Positions 25,625-33,701 of a stretch of DNA of 64,000 bases are shown one piece after another; positions within the stretch are counted from its first letter, which is position 1; each line of letters starts with the position of its first letter. A program made the translations under genes and the position numbers. Below the pieces are notes generated by a model that saw only the letters and a list, made by a program, of their open reading frames with translations, did not search any database and was not told the DNA's origin. Origin of the DNA: CBDFKQ01 sp965248855 (GTDB lineage: Bacteria > Bacteroidota > Bacteroidia > Cytophagales > 172606-1); contig CBDFKQ010000010.1 in assembly GCA_965248855.1 (NCBI GenBank), positions 124,001 through 188,000 of the forward strand. The letters are read 5' to 3'.

Positions 25625-27105
25625 TGAAAGAATTGGAAGTAATTTATTACGATTTACTGGAAGTGCCGGCGGATATAAAATCGATTATAAATATTGATCG
25701 TTTTGGAAAATTACGATATAGAAAAACGACTTTATTAAAATATACTTCCGAAATATTTAAAGAAAACAAGATCATTCATTTCCACAAAATAAATGAAAAA
25801 TCACAAATACAAGCATTAATAGACCATGTTAATTATTCATCCGGCAAAGATTTTTTGTTAATCAGTTCTAATTTTACCATTATAAATAAAGAATCTTTTG
25901 CTATATTTTTAAAAAAAATTAAGTATATAGATTCATCCATTTCTATCGCAACTGATGCTCGATTAAGGCCTTTATTAAAAATAAATAAACATGAATTAAT
26001 TGATTTTTTAAACCTTGCTCAAGGCAATGAAGGTGATTTATATGAATTGATAAATGAAAGGTTTAAAAATATTGAAAAATTTACTCAGGAAACCTTTTTC
26101 CTTGAAATTAAAGATTATGTTGATTTTGTACTTTATTTACAAAGTAACTTTGAATTACGTTATTTCAATTCAATAAATAGCACTAAACATATAATCACCA
26201 AGCGATCAGGTCAAAAGGAAAAAATGTTTAAAGAATATTCATTTTATGAATTACTTAATGATGAAATGAAATTGTTTTTTCTACGACCTTTTAATTATGA
26301 AGAAAGCGACGAATATGCTCAATATAGTTTAGAAAGATTAAATATTCTGGATGTTTCGTTACAGTGGATTCATTTTTCATTAACAATAACTCAGTTTAAA
26401 AAACTATCTGAAAGGTTATTTTATTTTCTGTCAATCCGAAAAAAGAAATCGGAATCGATTGAAGTAATAAAAAAAGTAGCAGAAAATTTATATATCAAAA
26501 AAGTAGAAGACAGGATAATTGAGCTTCAAAATTTAAAGCCATTTGCTTCCATCGAAGAAATTATAAAAAACAGTACCGATTATAATTCCATTCAAGGAAT
26601 TATAGATCACTACAAAATATTGTTTTATAAATTAATAGATTTTAAAAAATACCCTACATATATTTCACTCAGCCATGGTGATCTTTGCTTTTCTAATATG
26701 CTGTATGATAAGCGAATTGATTTTATAAAATTAATCGATCCAAAAGGGTTTATTAAGGAGGAAGACGGATATATGGATGTTCATTATGATATCGCAAAGC
26801 TTTCGCATTCTATTTTAGGTAACTACGATTTTATAAATAATGGGCTTTTTGAATTGGTTTATGATAATAACTTAAAAGTTTCCTTAGAAATTAGTGGTCT
26901 TAATGAAATGCAAGAATGTAAAATGCATTTTAAAAAAATATTAGATATCGAAGGTTTTTCTTATCCTGTAATACGGCTTTTCGAGGCATCATTATTTTTA
27001 AGCATGTTACCCCTTCATATTGATTATCCAAAAAAAGTAGTGGCTTATCTACTCACCGGTATTAATATTTTAGAAGAAATAGAAAAAAATTATATTAAAA
27101 AGTAA
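25624..27105 (+). CDS. Kinase-like (phosphotransferase) protein with extra N-terminal domain
   Basis: The last 200 of 493 residues hold an aminoglycoside/choline-kinase-like signature. ISLSHGDLCFSNMLYD matches the catalytic loop HGDxxxxN and FIKLIDPKG matches the metal-binding DxxG. The first 250 residues (LEVIYYDLLEVPADIKSIINIDRFG; LLISSNFTIINKESFAIF) are not clearly assigned and could be a degenerate nucleotidyltransferase or a recognition domain. Similar kinase-like proteins occur in capsule loci next to HAD phosphatases and nucleotidyltransferases. It may phosphorylate a sugar or alcohol precursor. It is coupled to the upstream flippase-like gene. Confidence 0.65.
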   Translation: MKELEVIYYDLLEVPADIKSIINIDRFGKLRYRKTTLLKYTSEIFKENKIIHFHKINEKSQIQALIDHVNYSSGKDFLLISSNFTIINKESFAIFLKKIKYIDSSISIATDARLRPLLKINKHELIDFLNLAQGNEGDLYELINERFKNIEKFTQETFFLEIKDYVDFVLYLQSNFELRYFNSINSTKHIITKRSGQKEKMFKEYSFYELLNDEMKLFFLRPFNYEESDEYAQYSLERLNILDVSLQWIHFSLTITQFKKLSERLFYFLSIRKKKSESIEVIKKVAENLYIKKVEDRIIELQNLKPFASIEEIIKNSTDYNSIQGIIDHYKILFYKLIDFKKYPTYISLSHGDLCFSNMLYDKRIDFIKLIDPKGFIKEEDGYMDVHYDIAKLSHSILGNYDFINNGLFELVYDNNLKVSLEISGLNEMQECKMHFKKILDIEGFSYPVIRLFEASLFLSMLPLHIDYPKKVVAYLLTGINILEEIEKNYIKK

Positions 27106-27131
27106 CCACAACAATAAACCTTAAACCTAAA

Positions 27132-28733
27132 ATGAATTTATTAAACAAACCGCTTACTGATAAGCAACTCAGAATTATTGAAGTAGTGTTTATACTTGCA
27201 ATAAGTATTTTTCCTATTATTTTTAATGTCCCGTTCCGCAAGCATTTGGATTTGCCTTATGAGGGGGCATATAGAATGTATTTGGGCCAAATGCCTTTCC
27301 GCGATTTTAAAATGCCTTTGGGATATGGTTTTTTAGTCATTCCATGGCTTTCATTTAAAGTTTTCGGGCCTTATTTGTTCACATTAATTTATGCTCAGGT
27401 TTTTATAAATATCGCAGGTGCTTTTGCATTGAGAGGAATATTAAAAATTTTAAATATATCGGCAGTTAATATTTTTTTTGCAATACTTGTCTATTGTATT
27501 TCCTACAATTTTATTTTTTACAGACCATGGTACAATCATACAGCCTTTACTTTTCAACTGATAGGATTATATTTTCTGTTCCTTGCTTTGTTTAAAAATC
27601 AGGTACTTTGGAAAAATTTATTAAGTTATTTCGTATCTGCCTTCTTTATATTTTTTACTTTTTTTACAAAACAAGATTATGGCGGATTGGCATTTCTGCT
27701 CGCCGGCGCAATACTTTTATACGTAAGCATTTTAGAAAAAAAATGGCAACCCATTCCCATATTTTTTGGATTTTATTTTTTAATCGCATTAATAATAATT
27801 TTACCATTGTTGCCTTACGGTTTTGGATATTGGTTTAACTATGGGCAACCGCCACATCAATCAAGGGTTGATTTAAGAAAATTATTGGATGAGTTTTTCG
27901 GCGGTGGTTCCATGTTAGAAAAAGGATATTTAGTTGCCATTGTAATAATAATATTCAATTATTTTTCTGATTTCAAATTATTTATTCATGACAAAGTAAA
28001 AGTAGTTTTTACTTTACTCGCTTTAGGAATTGTTGTGGAAGCGTTAATCACAAAAGTTACCAGCAGGTTATCATCCGACAGTACAACCTATTTCCATGCA
28101 TTTGGAATAGCATATATTTTAGGAAACATTAATTTTAAAGCCAACTTTGCTAAACTTGGTGTTTTTGTTTGTACATCCTTAATAATTATAATTTGGTGTT
28201 CATCCACCTATTGGCAATATGCAAGCAGATTTTTAGTTATGATTTTACCACCTTCGCCTGTTGTTCAAGATGTAAATGCTCCAAAACTATCGGAAGATAA
28301 AGTTGATCATGGTCATGCCGGTTGGAGACAATCATCATATCGGTCATTAAGAAAATTTACTATGCCGGAGCAAACCATTCAAGGTATTAATAAAATAATG
28401 CAATTGCCTGTTGTAAAAAATAAAAACATAAGAGTTTTAAACTTAAGTGAACTTACCATGTTGGCTTATGAAATTCCTTATACGCCGGAGAAAAATTTAC
28501 CTCTTTGGTATCATGTAGGCATTGGAACATTTCAACCACAATTAGATGAAATGTGTGAGAAAATTAATAAAATGGAATATGATTTGGTTTTATTTGAAAA
28601 TATTCCCGGTGCACCGGACTTCTTCCCTCAACAAGCTAGAAAAATTTTAAAAGAAAAATATAAAATGACTGATTCTTTTATGGCACCTCGAAGGGGAGAA
28701 GAAGATTCGAGCATTGAGGTTTTTGTAAAATAA
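27132..28733 (+). CDS. Polytopic GT-C type glycosyltransferase-like membrane protein
   Basis: A 533-residue protein with roughly ten or eleven membrane segments. The first extracytoplasmic loop reads DLPYEGAYRMYLGQMPFRDFKMPLGYG. This matches the acidic-residue loop and the G-x-x-P-Y/F-R-D-F pattern of GT-C enzymes (ArnT/PMT relatives) that use polyprenyl-phosphate sugars. The last 150 residues form a soluble domain. Substrate and acceptor are unknown. It lies 26 bases after the kinase-like gene and probably belongs to the same operon. Confidence 0.75.
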   Translation: MNLLNKPLTDKQLRIIEVVFILAISIFPIIFNVPFRKHLDLPYEGAYRMYLGQMPFRDFKMPLGYGFLVIPWLSFKVFGPYLFTLIYAQVFINIAGAFALRGILKILNISAVNIFFAILVYCISYNFIFYRPWYNHTAFTFQLIGLYFLFLALFKNQVLWKNLLSYFVSAFFIFFTFFTKQDYGGLAFLLAGAILLYVSILEKKWQPIPIFFGFYFLIALIIILPLLPYGFGYWFNYGQPPHQSRVDLRKLLDEFFGGGSMLEKGYLVAIVIIIFNYFSDFKLFIHDKVKVVFTLLALGIVVEALITKVTSRLSSDSTTYFHAFGIAYILGNINFKANFAKLGVFVCTSLIIIIWCSSTYWQYASRFLVMILPPSPVVQDVNAPKLSEDKVDHGHAGWRQSSYRSLRKFTMPEQTIQGINKIMQLPVVKNKNIRVLNLSELTMLAYEIPYTPEKNLPLWYHVGIGTFQPQLDEMCEKINKMEYDLVLFENIPGAPDFFPQQARKILKEKYKMTDSFMAPRRGEEDSSIEVFVK

Positions 28734-28753
28734 GTAAAAATTCAGGAAATGAA

Positions 28754-28772
28754 ATGATCACATTGTGATCAT
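28754..28772. promoter_or_regulatory. 19-base perfect palindrome ATGATCACA-T-TGTGATCAT
   Basis: Nine-base arms around a single T, lying 20 bases past the GT-C stop and 73 bases before the GT2 start. It lacks a following T run, so it looks more like an operator than a terminator. The half-sites are in the reverse order from CRP/FNR sites. Confidence 0.5.
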
Positions 28773-28845
28773 CTTAAATATTCAATAAGTTGATTACATT
28801 AATAATTTTTATTGATTTAAAAGTAATATAAAATTTTATTGTCAC

Positions 28846-29589
28846 ATGTCTATTGCCTCAAATGTAAAACCAGACCTATCAATCGTTTTACCTTGTTATA
28901 ATGAAGCGGATAATATCCCATTTATTTTCTCTCAATTTAAAGCTGCCATTGGTGATGCTGATTTTCTAGAAATAATTTTAGTTAATAATGGTTCAACAGA
29001 TAATTCTGAAGAGATTTTTAAACAAGAACTAATTAAAAATAATGATTTTCGTTTTAAAGTTGTTAAAGTTGAAAAAAACCGGGGATATGGATTCGGGATT
29101 TTATTTGGATTAAAAAAGGCTGAAGGAAAAATATTAGCGTTTACTCACGCTGATTTGCAAACTCCACCAAAAGATGTATTAACAGCCTACTATCTTTTTA
29201 AAAGTAGAATGAACCCAATGCTTGTTGTTAAAGGCAGAAGAAAAAACAGGGCTTTAATACCTGCTTTTTTTACGTGGGGTATGCAAATAATTTCTTCAAT
29301 CGCCTTAGGAGTTAATCTAAAGGATATTGCCGGTCAACCAAAAGTATTTAGCAGGTATTTTTATACATATTATCTATTAAATGAAGCGCCGCATGATTTT
29401 TCATTAGATCTTTTTTTAATTTATTGGGCAGTAAAGGAAGGAAAAGTAATAGAAACGCCGGTTTATTTTAAAAAAAGATTGCATGGTGAGGCAAAAGGCG
29501 GAGGTTCCTTAAAAACACGAATAAAAGTTACCAAAAGGACATGGAATTATATTTTTGAATTAAGAAAAAAAATAAAAAGAAAGAAGTAA
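28846..29589 (+). CDS. Family 2 glycosyltransferase, DPM1-like
   Basis: A 247-residue GT-A fold enzyme: LSIVLPCYNEADNIPFIF at the N-terminus, ILVNNGSTDNSEEI, and the metal-binding region THADLQTPP in place of DADLQ. The layout resembles polyprenyl-phosphate sugar synthases. One hydrophobic stretch (FFTWGMQIISSIALGV) may contact the membrane. It would make the lipid-linked sugar used by the neighbouring GT-C protein. The End is three bases from the convergent DUF58 gene. Confidence 0.85.
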   Translation: MSIASNVKPDLSIVLPCYNEADNIPFIFSQFKAAIGDADFLEIILVNNGSTDNSEEIFKQELIKNNDFRFKVVKVEKNRGYGFGILFGLKKAEGKILAFTHADLQTPPKDVLTAYYLFKSRMNPMLVVKGRRKNRALIPAFFTWGMQIISSIALGVNLKDIAGQPKVFSRYFYTYYLLNEAPHDFSLDLFLIYWAVKEGKVIETPVYFKKRLHGEAKGGGSLKTRIKVTKRTWNYIFELRKKIKRKK

Positions 29590-29592
29590 AAA

Positions 29593-30492
29593 TTATTTCA
29601 TTTTACCTCTTTTAACCAAATAAGCATGAAGGATTTGGTTAAAACCTTCAGCAATATCGGCTTCAATATAATCTATTTTATATTGCCCACATTTTAGAAC
29701 AAGTTGATCTTTGATTTGCTTAACTTGTTTTACATATTCATTTCTTATTTGAGATGGCCTCACTCTAATTTTTTCTCCACTTTCAATATCGTTAAATTCA
29801 TAAGGCCTTTCATCAAATAAAAATTCTTGTTCTGTTTTTTTATCTGTAACATGGAAGAGTAATACCTCGTGGCGATTATGTTTTAAATGTTGTAGAGCGG
29901 AAAACATTTTCTCACTATCCTGAATATTTTCAAACATGTCACTGAATATAATTACTAGTGACCTTCTCCCAATTTTATCGGCGATGTTATGCATTACATC
30001 AGTAATAGCAGTTTGTTGAGAATTCTTTGGCCGTTTTAATAAGTCATCAAGTAATAAAAAAAGTTTATGAATGTGTGAAGGTGTTGATTTAACAGGTGTA
30101 TGTATTTCTATTTGATTAGAAAAAGTGCATAAACTCACTGCATCCTTTTGTTTTTGCAATAAAAAAGCAAGGCAAGCCGCCGCCATTGTACTAAATGTAA
30201 TTTTTCCCAAATTTTCTTTTGGGTAATACATGGATGATGAAACGTCAATTAGCAATTGGCATCTTAAATTTGTTTCTTCTTCATACCTTTTGGTATAAAG
30301 CCTGTCGGTTCTGGCAAATACTTTCCAATCAATATGCCTGGTACTTTCACCGGTATTGTAAAGCCTATGTTCTGCAAATTCTACAGAAAAACCATGAAAA
30401 GGTGATTTGTGTAAACCTGTAATAAAACCCTCAACCATTTGTTTGGCCAAAAATTCTATATTTCCAAACTCTCGAATGTCTTTTAAATCCAT
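29593..30492 (-). CDS. DUF58 / von Willebrand-like protein
   Basis: A 299-residue cytoplasmic protein from ATG 30492 (MDLKDIREFGNIEFLAKQ). It has the DUF58 motif GESTRHIDWKVFARTDRLYTKRYEEE, followed by a vWA-like domain with a MIDAS-type site (LLIDVSSSMYY; IIFSDMFEN). DUF58 proteins usually act with MoxR AAA+ ATPases in the assembly or maturation of membrane complexes, and a MoxR gene is not in this window. A start at 30516 would add eight residues and enter the upstream repeat. Confidence 0.88.
   Translation of the reverse strand: MDLKDIREFGNIEFLAKQMVEGFITGLHKSPFHGFSVEFAEHRLYNTGESTRHIDWKVFARTDRLYTKRYEEETNLRCQLLIDVSSSMYYPKENLGKITFSTMAAACLAFLLQKQKDAVSLCTFSNQIEIHTPVKSTPSHIHKLFLLLDDLLKRPKNSQQTAITDVMHNIADKIGRRSLVIIFSDMFENIQDSEKMFSALQHLKHNRHEVLLFHVTDKKTEQEFLFDERPYEFNDIESGEKIRVRPSQIRNEYVKQVKQIKDQLVLKCGQYKIDYIEADIAEGFNQILHAYLVKRGKMK
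29784..29803. repeat. Core-repeat sequence inside the DUF58 gene
   Basis: CAATATCGTTAAATTCATAA is an exact 20-base match to 24451-24470 of the intergenic hairpin copy 4. Here it encodes part of YEFNDIES in the DUF58 protein. Confidence 0.5.
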
Positions 30493-30502
30493 GAATAGAG
30501 AA

Positions 30503-30557
30503 TAGACAAGAGACATAAGACTTTAGACATGAGAAGTTTTCTCTTGTCTCTTGTCTT
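30503..30557. repeat. AGACAAGAGAC inverted repeat upstream of DUF58
   Basis: AGACAAGAGAC (30504-30514) pairs with GTCTCTTGTCT (30546-30556). An inner pair, GAGAA (30531-30535) and TTCTC (30539-30543), extends the hairpin. Sequences of this kind are scattered in Bacteroidota genomes as intergenic repeats. It lies between the rlpA stop and the DUF58 start, both on the minus strand. Confidence 0.65.
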
Positions 30558-30568
30558 ACATCTCAAAT

Positions 30569-31339
30569 CTAATTGTTAAAATGTTTTTTAATAAATCCTT
30601 TGTAACCTCTTCGTTTTAACGTTTCTTTAAATTTTTTAGCTTCGTGCCTCCCATCAAAACTACCGTACATAACTCTGTAAATTTTAGAATGATGTTCCCA
30701 ACCCACTTGAATAAATGCTTCTTCTAAATTATTATTTATCAGTTCTTTGCATTTTTCTTTAGCATTATCTAGCTCTTCAAAAGCAAAAATTTGAACGCAA
30801 TAGCCTTTCGGAAATTTTTCGGTTCCCCATACACTATAGGTTTTGCCTGTCGAAAATGATAAATTATTATTATTTTTAACAATATCAGTATTATTTTTCT
30901 CATTTTTCGCAACCTGAGTGTTATCAGATACTGTTTTATCCGTTTTACCGTTTTCTCCGATCACTTCAATTTTTACATAACCAGTGCCATGCCTTATTAT
31001 ATCTAACTCTTCGGCAGCTGCACGAGATAAATCTAATATTCTTTCTTTTTTAAATGGTCCTCTATCATTTACTCTTACAATTACCGATTTATTATTCCCA
31101 AGGTTTGTTACCCGCAACATTGTATTAAAAGCAAGCTCACGATGGGCTGCCGTAAAAGCATTATTATTAAAAGTTTCGCCGCCGGATGTTTTTCTGCCAT
31201 TAAATTTTGCGGCATAAAAAGATGCATTACCTGATTGAGTAAAACCTATTTGGCAAAATGAATTTATAGAACTTACAATTATCAAGAAAAATATAAAAAT
31301 TGTTACAGAAATTTTTGAGATCATTTGATTAAAAAGCAT
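30569..31339 (-). CDS. rlpA: RlpA-like septal lytic transglycosylase with SPOR domain
   Basis: A signal peptide is followed by a double-psi beta-barrel RlpA domain: ASFYAAKFNGRKTSGGETF, AAHRELAFNTMLRVTNL, VRVNDRGPF and ILDLSRAAAEEL. A low-complexity linker rich in N, K and D follows. The last 75 residues are a SPOR domain (YCVQIFAFEELDNAKEKC...YRVMYGSFDGRHEA) that binds denuded septal peptidoglycan. It probably cleaves glycan at division sites. ATG codons at 31339 and 31324 are both possible. The Cys near the signal peptide end lacks a good lipobox, so it may be periplasmic instead of lipid-anchored. Confidence 0.88.
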   Translation of the reverse strand: MLFNQMISKISVTIFIFFLIIVSSINSFCQIGFTQSGNASFYAAKFNGRKTSGGETFNNNAFTAAHRELAFNTMLRVTNLGNNKSVIVRVNDRGPFKKERILDLSRAAAEELDIIRHGTGYVKIEVIGENGKTDKTVSDNTQVAKNEKNNTDIVKNNNNLSFSTGKTYSVWGTEKFPKGYCVQIFAFEELDNAKEKCKELINNNLEEAFIQVGWEHHSKIYRVMYGSFDGRHEAKKFKETLKRRGYKGFIKKHFNN

Positions 31340-31373
31340 TCGTTTGTTTTTTTGTTAAATTTTCGTAAAAATC

Positions 31374-31422
31374 TTTGATTTAAACAAACTTACATATAAT
31401 TTTACCCTTACGTTAAACGTAA
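31374..31422. promoter_or_regulatory. Divergent promoters with a 15-base palindrome
   Basis: Plus strand: TTTG (31374-31377), 19 bases, TAATTTTA (31397-31404), a near match to the Bacteroidota promoter for the DUF3276 gene. Minus strand: TAAGTTTG (31392-31385) faces rlpA. TTACGTT-A-AACGTAA (31408-31422) is a perfect palindrome just downstream of the plus-strand -7 element and overlapping the minus-strand -33 zone. This is a good operator position for both genes. Confidence 0.5.
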
Positions 31423-31439
31423 ACAAAAGTCCAAAGATT

Positions 31440-31796
31440 GTGGAAGAGAACAAAGAAAACGATAAAGTAGAACTTTACTCCAAGAGAGTGAGAGCCGGCA
31501 AGAGAACGTATTTTTTCGATGTAAAAAGTACACGTGGCAATGATTACTACCTAACTATTACTGAAAGTAAGAGAAGGTACAAAGACGATGGTTTTGTATA
31601 CGAAAAGCATAAAATTTTTCTATACAAAGAGGATTTTGAAAAGTTTCTGGAAGCAATTAAAGAAACAATTGATCATGTAAAAACAGAACTAATGCCGGAA
31701 TTTGATTTTTCTCAGTTCGATGAAAAAGAAGTGGATGGAGAAGTTGAAGTCGAAAAAGAACCATCTGAAGAAGGTGGAGATTTGAAATGGGACTAG
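31440..31796 (+). CDS. DUF3276 PUR-domain nucleic-acid-binding protein
   Basis: A 118-residue protein with the PUR-alpha-like fold seen in Bacteroidota and spirochaetes: ELYSKRVRAGKRTYFFDVKSTRGNDYYLTITESKRRY, then KIFLYKEDFEKFLEAIKETIDHVK. The tail is strongly acidic. Homologues bind single- or double-stranded nucleic acid and can act as small regulators. The start is GTG 31440. It has its own promoter and terminator, and a palindrome over the promoter suggests regulation, possibly by itself. Confidence 0.88.
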   Translation: MEENKENDKVELYSKRVRAGKRTYFFDVKSTRGNDYYLTITESKRRYKDDGFVYEKHKIFLYKEDFEKFLEAIKETIDHVKTELMPEFDFSQFDEKEVDGEVEVEKEPSEEGGDLKWD

Positions 31797-31818
31797 AATA
31801 ATATAATTAAAATGGATT

Positions 31819-31855
31819 AAAAACCGCTTCCATTTTTTTGGGAAGCGGTTTTTTT
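31819..31855. terminator. Bidirectional intrinsic terminator
   Basis: AAAAACCGCTTCC (31819-31831) pairs with GGAAGCGGTTTTT (31841-31853), with T runs after the stem. It lies between the convergent DUF3276 gene and the second Rpn copy, whose stop codon overlaps its edge. Confidence 0.9.
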
Positions 31856-32708
31856 AATTATAGGTTTTAATTTGTTCTTCACTTAACCCTGTTAATTCAA
31901 TAATTTCATTTATATCGTAGCCTTTATAGATCATTTTTTTTGCAGTTTCTAATTTTCCTTCAATCCTGCCTTTAATTTCTCCTTCTTTTGCGCCGTTAAT
32001 ATAATAGCTGTCAACAACGTTTTTAATATCTCTGTAATATTTCAAGGAACTTTCATAAGCGTCCATTTGATCGGGTTTAAATTGCGCTATTTCTGCAATC
32101 TCAAATGCCTTAATAAATATTTTATCTTTTAACCTTTGCGGTATATGGTCAAAGTTTTCTAAATTTTTTATAAAATAAAGCCATTTGTCAAAATGAGTAA
32201 TAAGGTTTTCTTCATTTTTGTTAAATTTTGGCATTTCAATGTAAACGAAAGTTAGTTTATCATAAAAAACCTGATTCTTTTCGTCTCTTAATTTTACTTC
32301 ATGAAGGTATTCAATATCGTTTTTATCTTCTTCAAAAATAAAATCTAAGATACCCACACAGTAAACAGCTTTTAAATTAAAATCCCATTCACCCTTTTCT
32401 GCCTGTTCACGTATGGGGAATGTAGAATAAAATATGCTTCGCTCTTTAAAAAAATTTTGTTTTGCTTTTTGAAGTTCTACAATAAAACGATCACCATTTT
32501 CGCTTTGACAATAAATATCAAAGATTGCTTTCCGATCAATTATCAAGTCGCCTAATTGATCGTTTTTTCTATATTGTAATTCTTTTATTTTATGTTTTTC
32601 AGGTAAAAGGCCATTTAAAAAATCTTTTAAAAGGTCTTTATTTACTTCTTCTCCAAAAAGTTTCTTAAATCCAAAATCGGTAAAGGGATTTATATATTTA
32701 GCTCTCAT
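31854..32708 (-). CDS. Rpn-family PD-(D/E)XK nuclease, downstream tandem copy
   Basis: From ATG 32708 the 284-residue protein is almost identical to its upstream neighbour, with about five substitutions before the C-terminus and a four-residue deletion (GKYE) in the C-terminal helix. It has the nuclease pattern D64, E78 and Q80 in AIFDIYCQ and FIVELQKAK. Rpn proteins promote RecA-independent recombination or cut DNA, and they are often spread by gene conversion. The start lies inside the end of the upstream copy (11-base overlap, ATGAGAGCTAA). A start at 32735 would read further into the neighbour and is unlikely. Confidence 0.88.
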   Translation of the reverse strand: MRAKYINPFTDFGFKKLFGEEVNKDLLKDFLNGLLPEKHKIKELQYRKNDQLGDLIIDRKAIFDIYCQSENGDRFIVELQKAKQNFFKERSIFYSTFPIREQAEKGEWDFNLKAVYCVGILDFIFEEDKNDIEYLHEVKLRDEKNQVFYDKLTFVYIEMPKFNKNEENLITHFDKWLYFIKNLENFDHIPQRLKDKIFIKAFEIAEIAQFKPDQMDAYESSLKYYRDIKNVVDSYYINGAKEGEIKGRIEGKLETAKKMIYKGYDINEIIELTGLSEEQIKTYN

Positions 32709-33573
32709 AGTACAGGTTTTTAATATCATCTTCACTTAATCCTGTTAATTCAATAATTTCATTTATATCATAGCCTTTAGATATCATTTTTTTTGCAGTT
32801 TCATATTTTCCTTCCAGCTTTCCTTCAATCCTGCCTTTAATTTCTCCTTCTTTTGCGCCGTTAATATAAGAGCTGTCAACAACGTTTTTAATATCTCTGT
32901 AATATTTCAAAGAACTTTCATAAGCATCCATTTGGTCAGGTTTAAATTGCGCTATTTCTGCAATCTCAAATGCTTTAATGAAAATTTTATCTTTTAGGCG
33001 TTGTGGGATGTGATCAAAGTTTTCTAAGTTTTTTATAAAATAGAGCCATTTATCAAAATGGGTAATAAGATTTTCTTCATTTTTGTTAAACTTCGGCATT
33101 TCAATATAAACGAAAGTTAGTTTATCATAAAAAACCTGATTCTTTTCGTCTCTTAATTTTACTTCATGAAGGTATTCAATATTGTTTTTATCTTCTTCAA
33201 AAATAAAATCTAAGATACCCACACAGTAAACAGCTTTTAAATTAAAATCCCATTCACCCTTTTCTGCCTGTTCACGTATGGGGAATTTAGAATAAAATAT
33301 GCTTCGCTCTTTAAAAAAATTTTGTTTTGCTTTTTGAAGTTCTACAATAAAACGATCACCATTTTCGCTTTGACAATAAATATCAAAGATTGCTTTTCGA
33401 TCAATTATCAAGTCGCCCAGTTGATCGTTTTTTCTATATTGTAATTCTTTTATTTTATGTTTTTCAGGTAAAAGGCCATTTAAAAAATCTTTTAAAAGGT
33501 CTTTATTTACTTCTTCTCCAAAAAGTTTCTTAAATCCAAAATCGGTAAAGGGATTTATATATTTAGCTCTCAT
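32698..33573 (-). CDS. Rpn-family PD-(D/E)XK nuclease, upstream tandem copy
   Basis: A 291-residue protein opening with MRAKYINPFTDFGFKKLFGEE, the typical start of the Rpn/PDDEXK family. D64, E78 and Q80 form the D-ExQ active site. The middle has the conserved YCVGILDF and FVYIEMPKF, and the C-terminus carries a repeat-prone helical tail (GEIKGRIEGKLEGKYETAKKM, then a small helix-turn-helix-like ending). The tail length varies between the two copies. The repeat unit offset is 865 bases. Confidence 0.9.
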   Translation of the reverse strand: MRAKYINPFTDFGFKKLFGEEVNKDLLKDFLNGLLPEKHKIKELQYRKNDQLGDLIIDRKAIFDIYCQSENGDRFIVELQKAKQNFFKERSIFYSKFPIREQAEKGEWDFNLKAVYCVGILDFIFEEDKNNIEYLHEVKLRDEKNQVFYDKLTFVYIEMPKFNKNEENLITHFDKWLYFIKNLENFDHIPQRLKDKIFIKAFEIAEIAQFKPDQMDAYESSLKYYRDIKNVVDSSYINGAKEGEIKGRIEGKLEGKYETAKKMISKGYDINEIIELTGLSEDDIKNLYYES

Positions 33574-33701
33574 AATACAAATATCTAATTATTAATTAAT
33601 TCCATCAAAAATTAATCTTATTCATTTTTGATAAGCATATTTTTTATATTTATGCGGAATAAATTTTGAATGCTTTAAATATCATTAAATAAAATAAAAC
33701 T

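Noticed and set aside
28754..28772. CRP/FNR-type site
   Set aside because: The half-sites TCACA and TGTGA are in the wrong order and spacing for CRP or FNR; it is kept only as an unassigned palindrome.
31854..33573. Insertion sequence
   Set aside because: Rpn proteins are sometimes called putative transposases, but no terminal inverted repeats or target duplications are seen around the pair.
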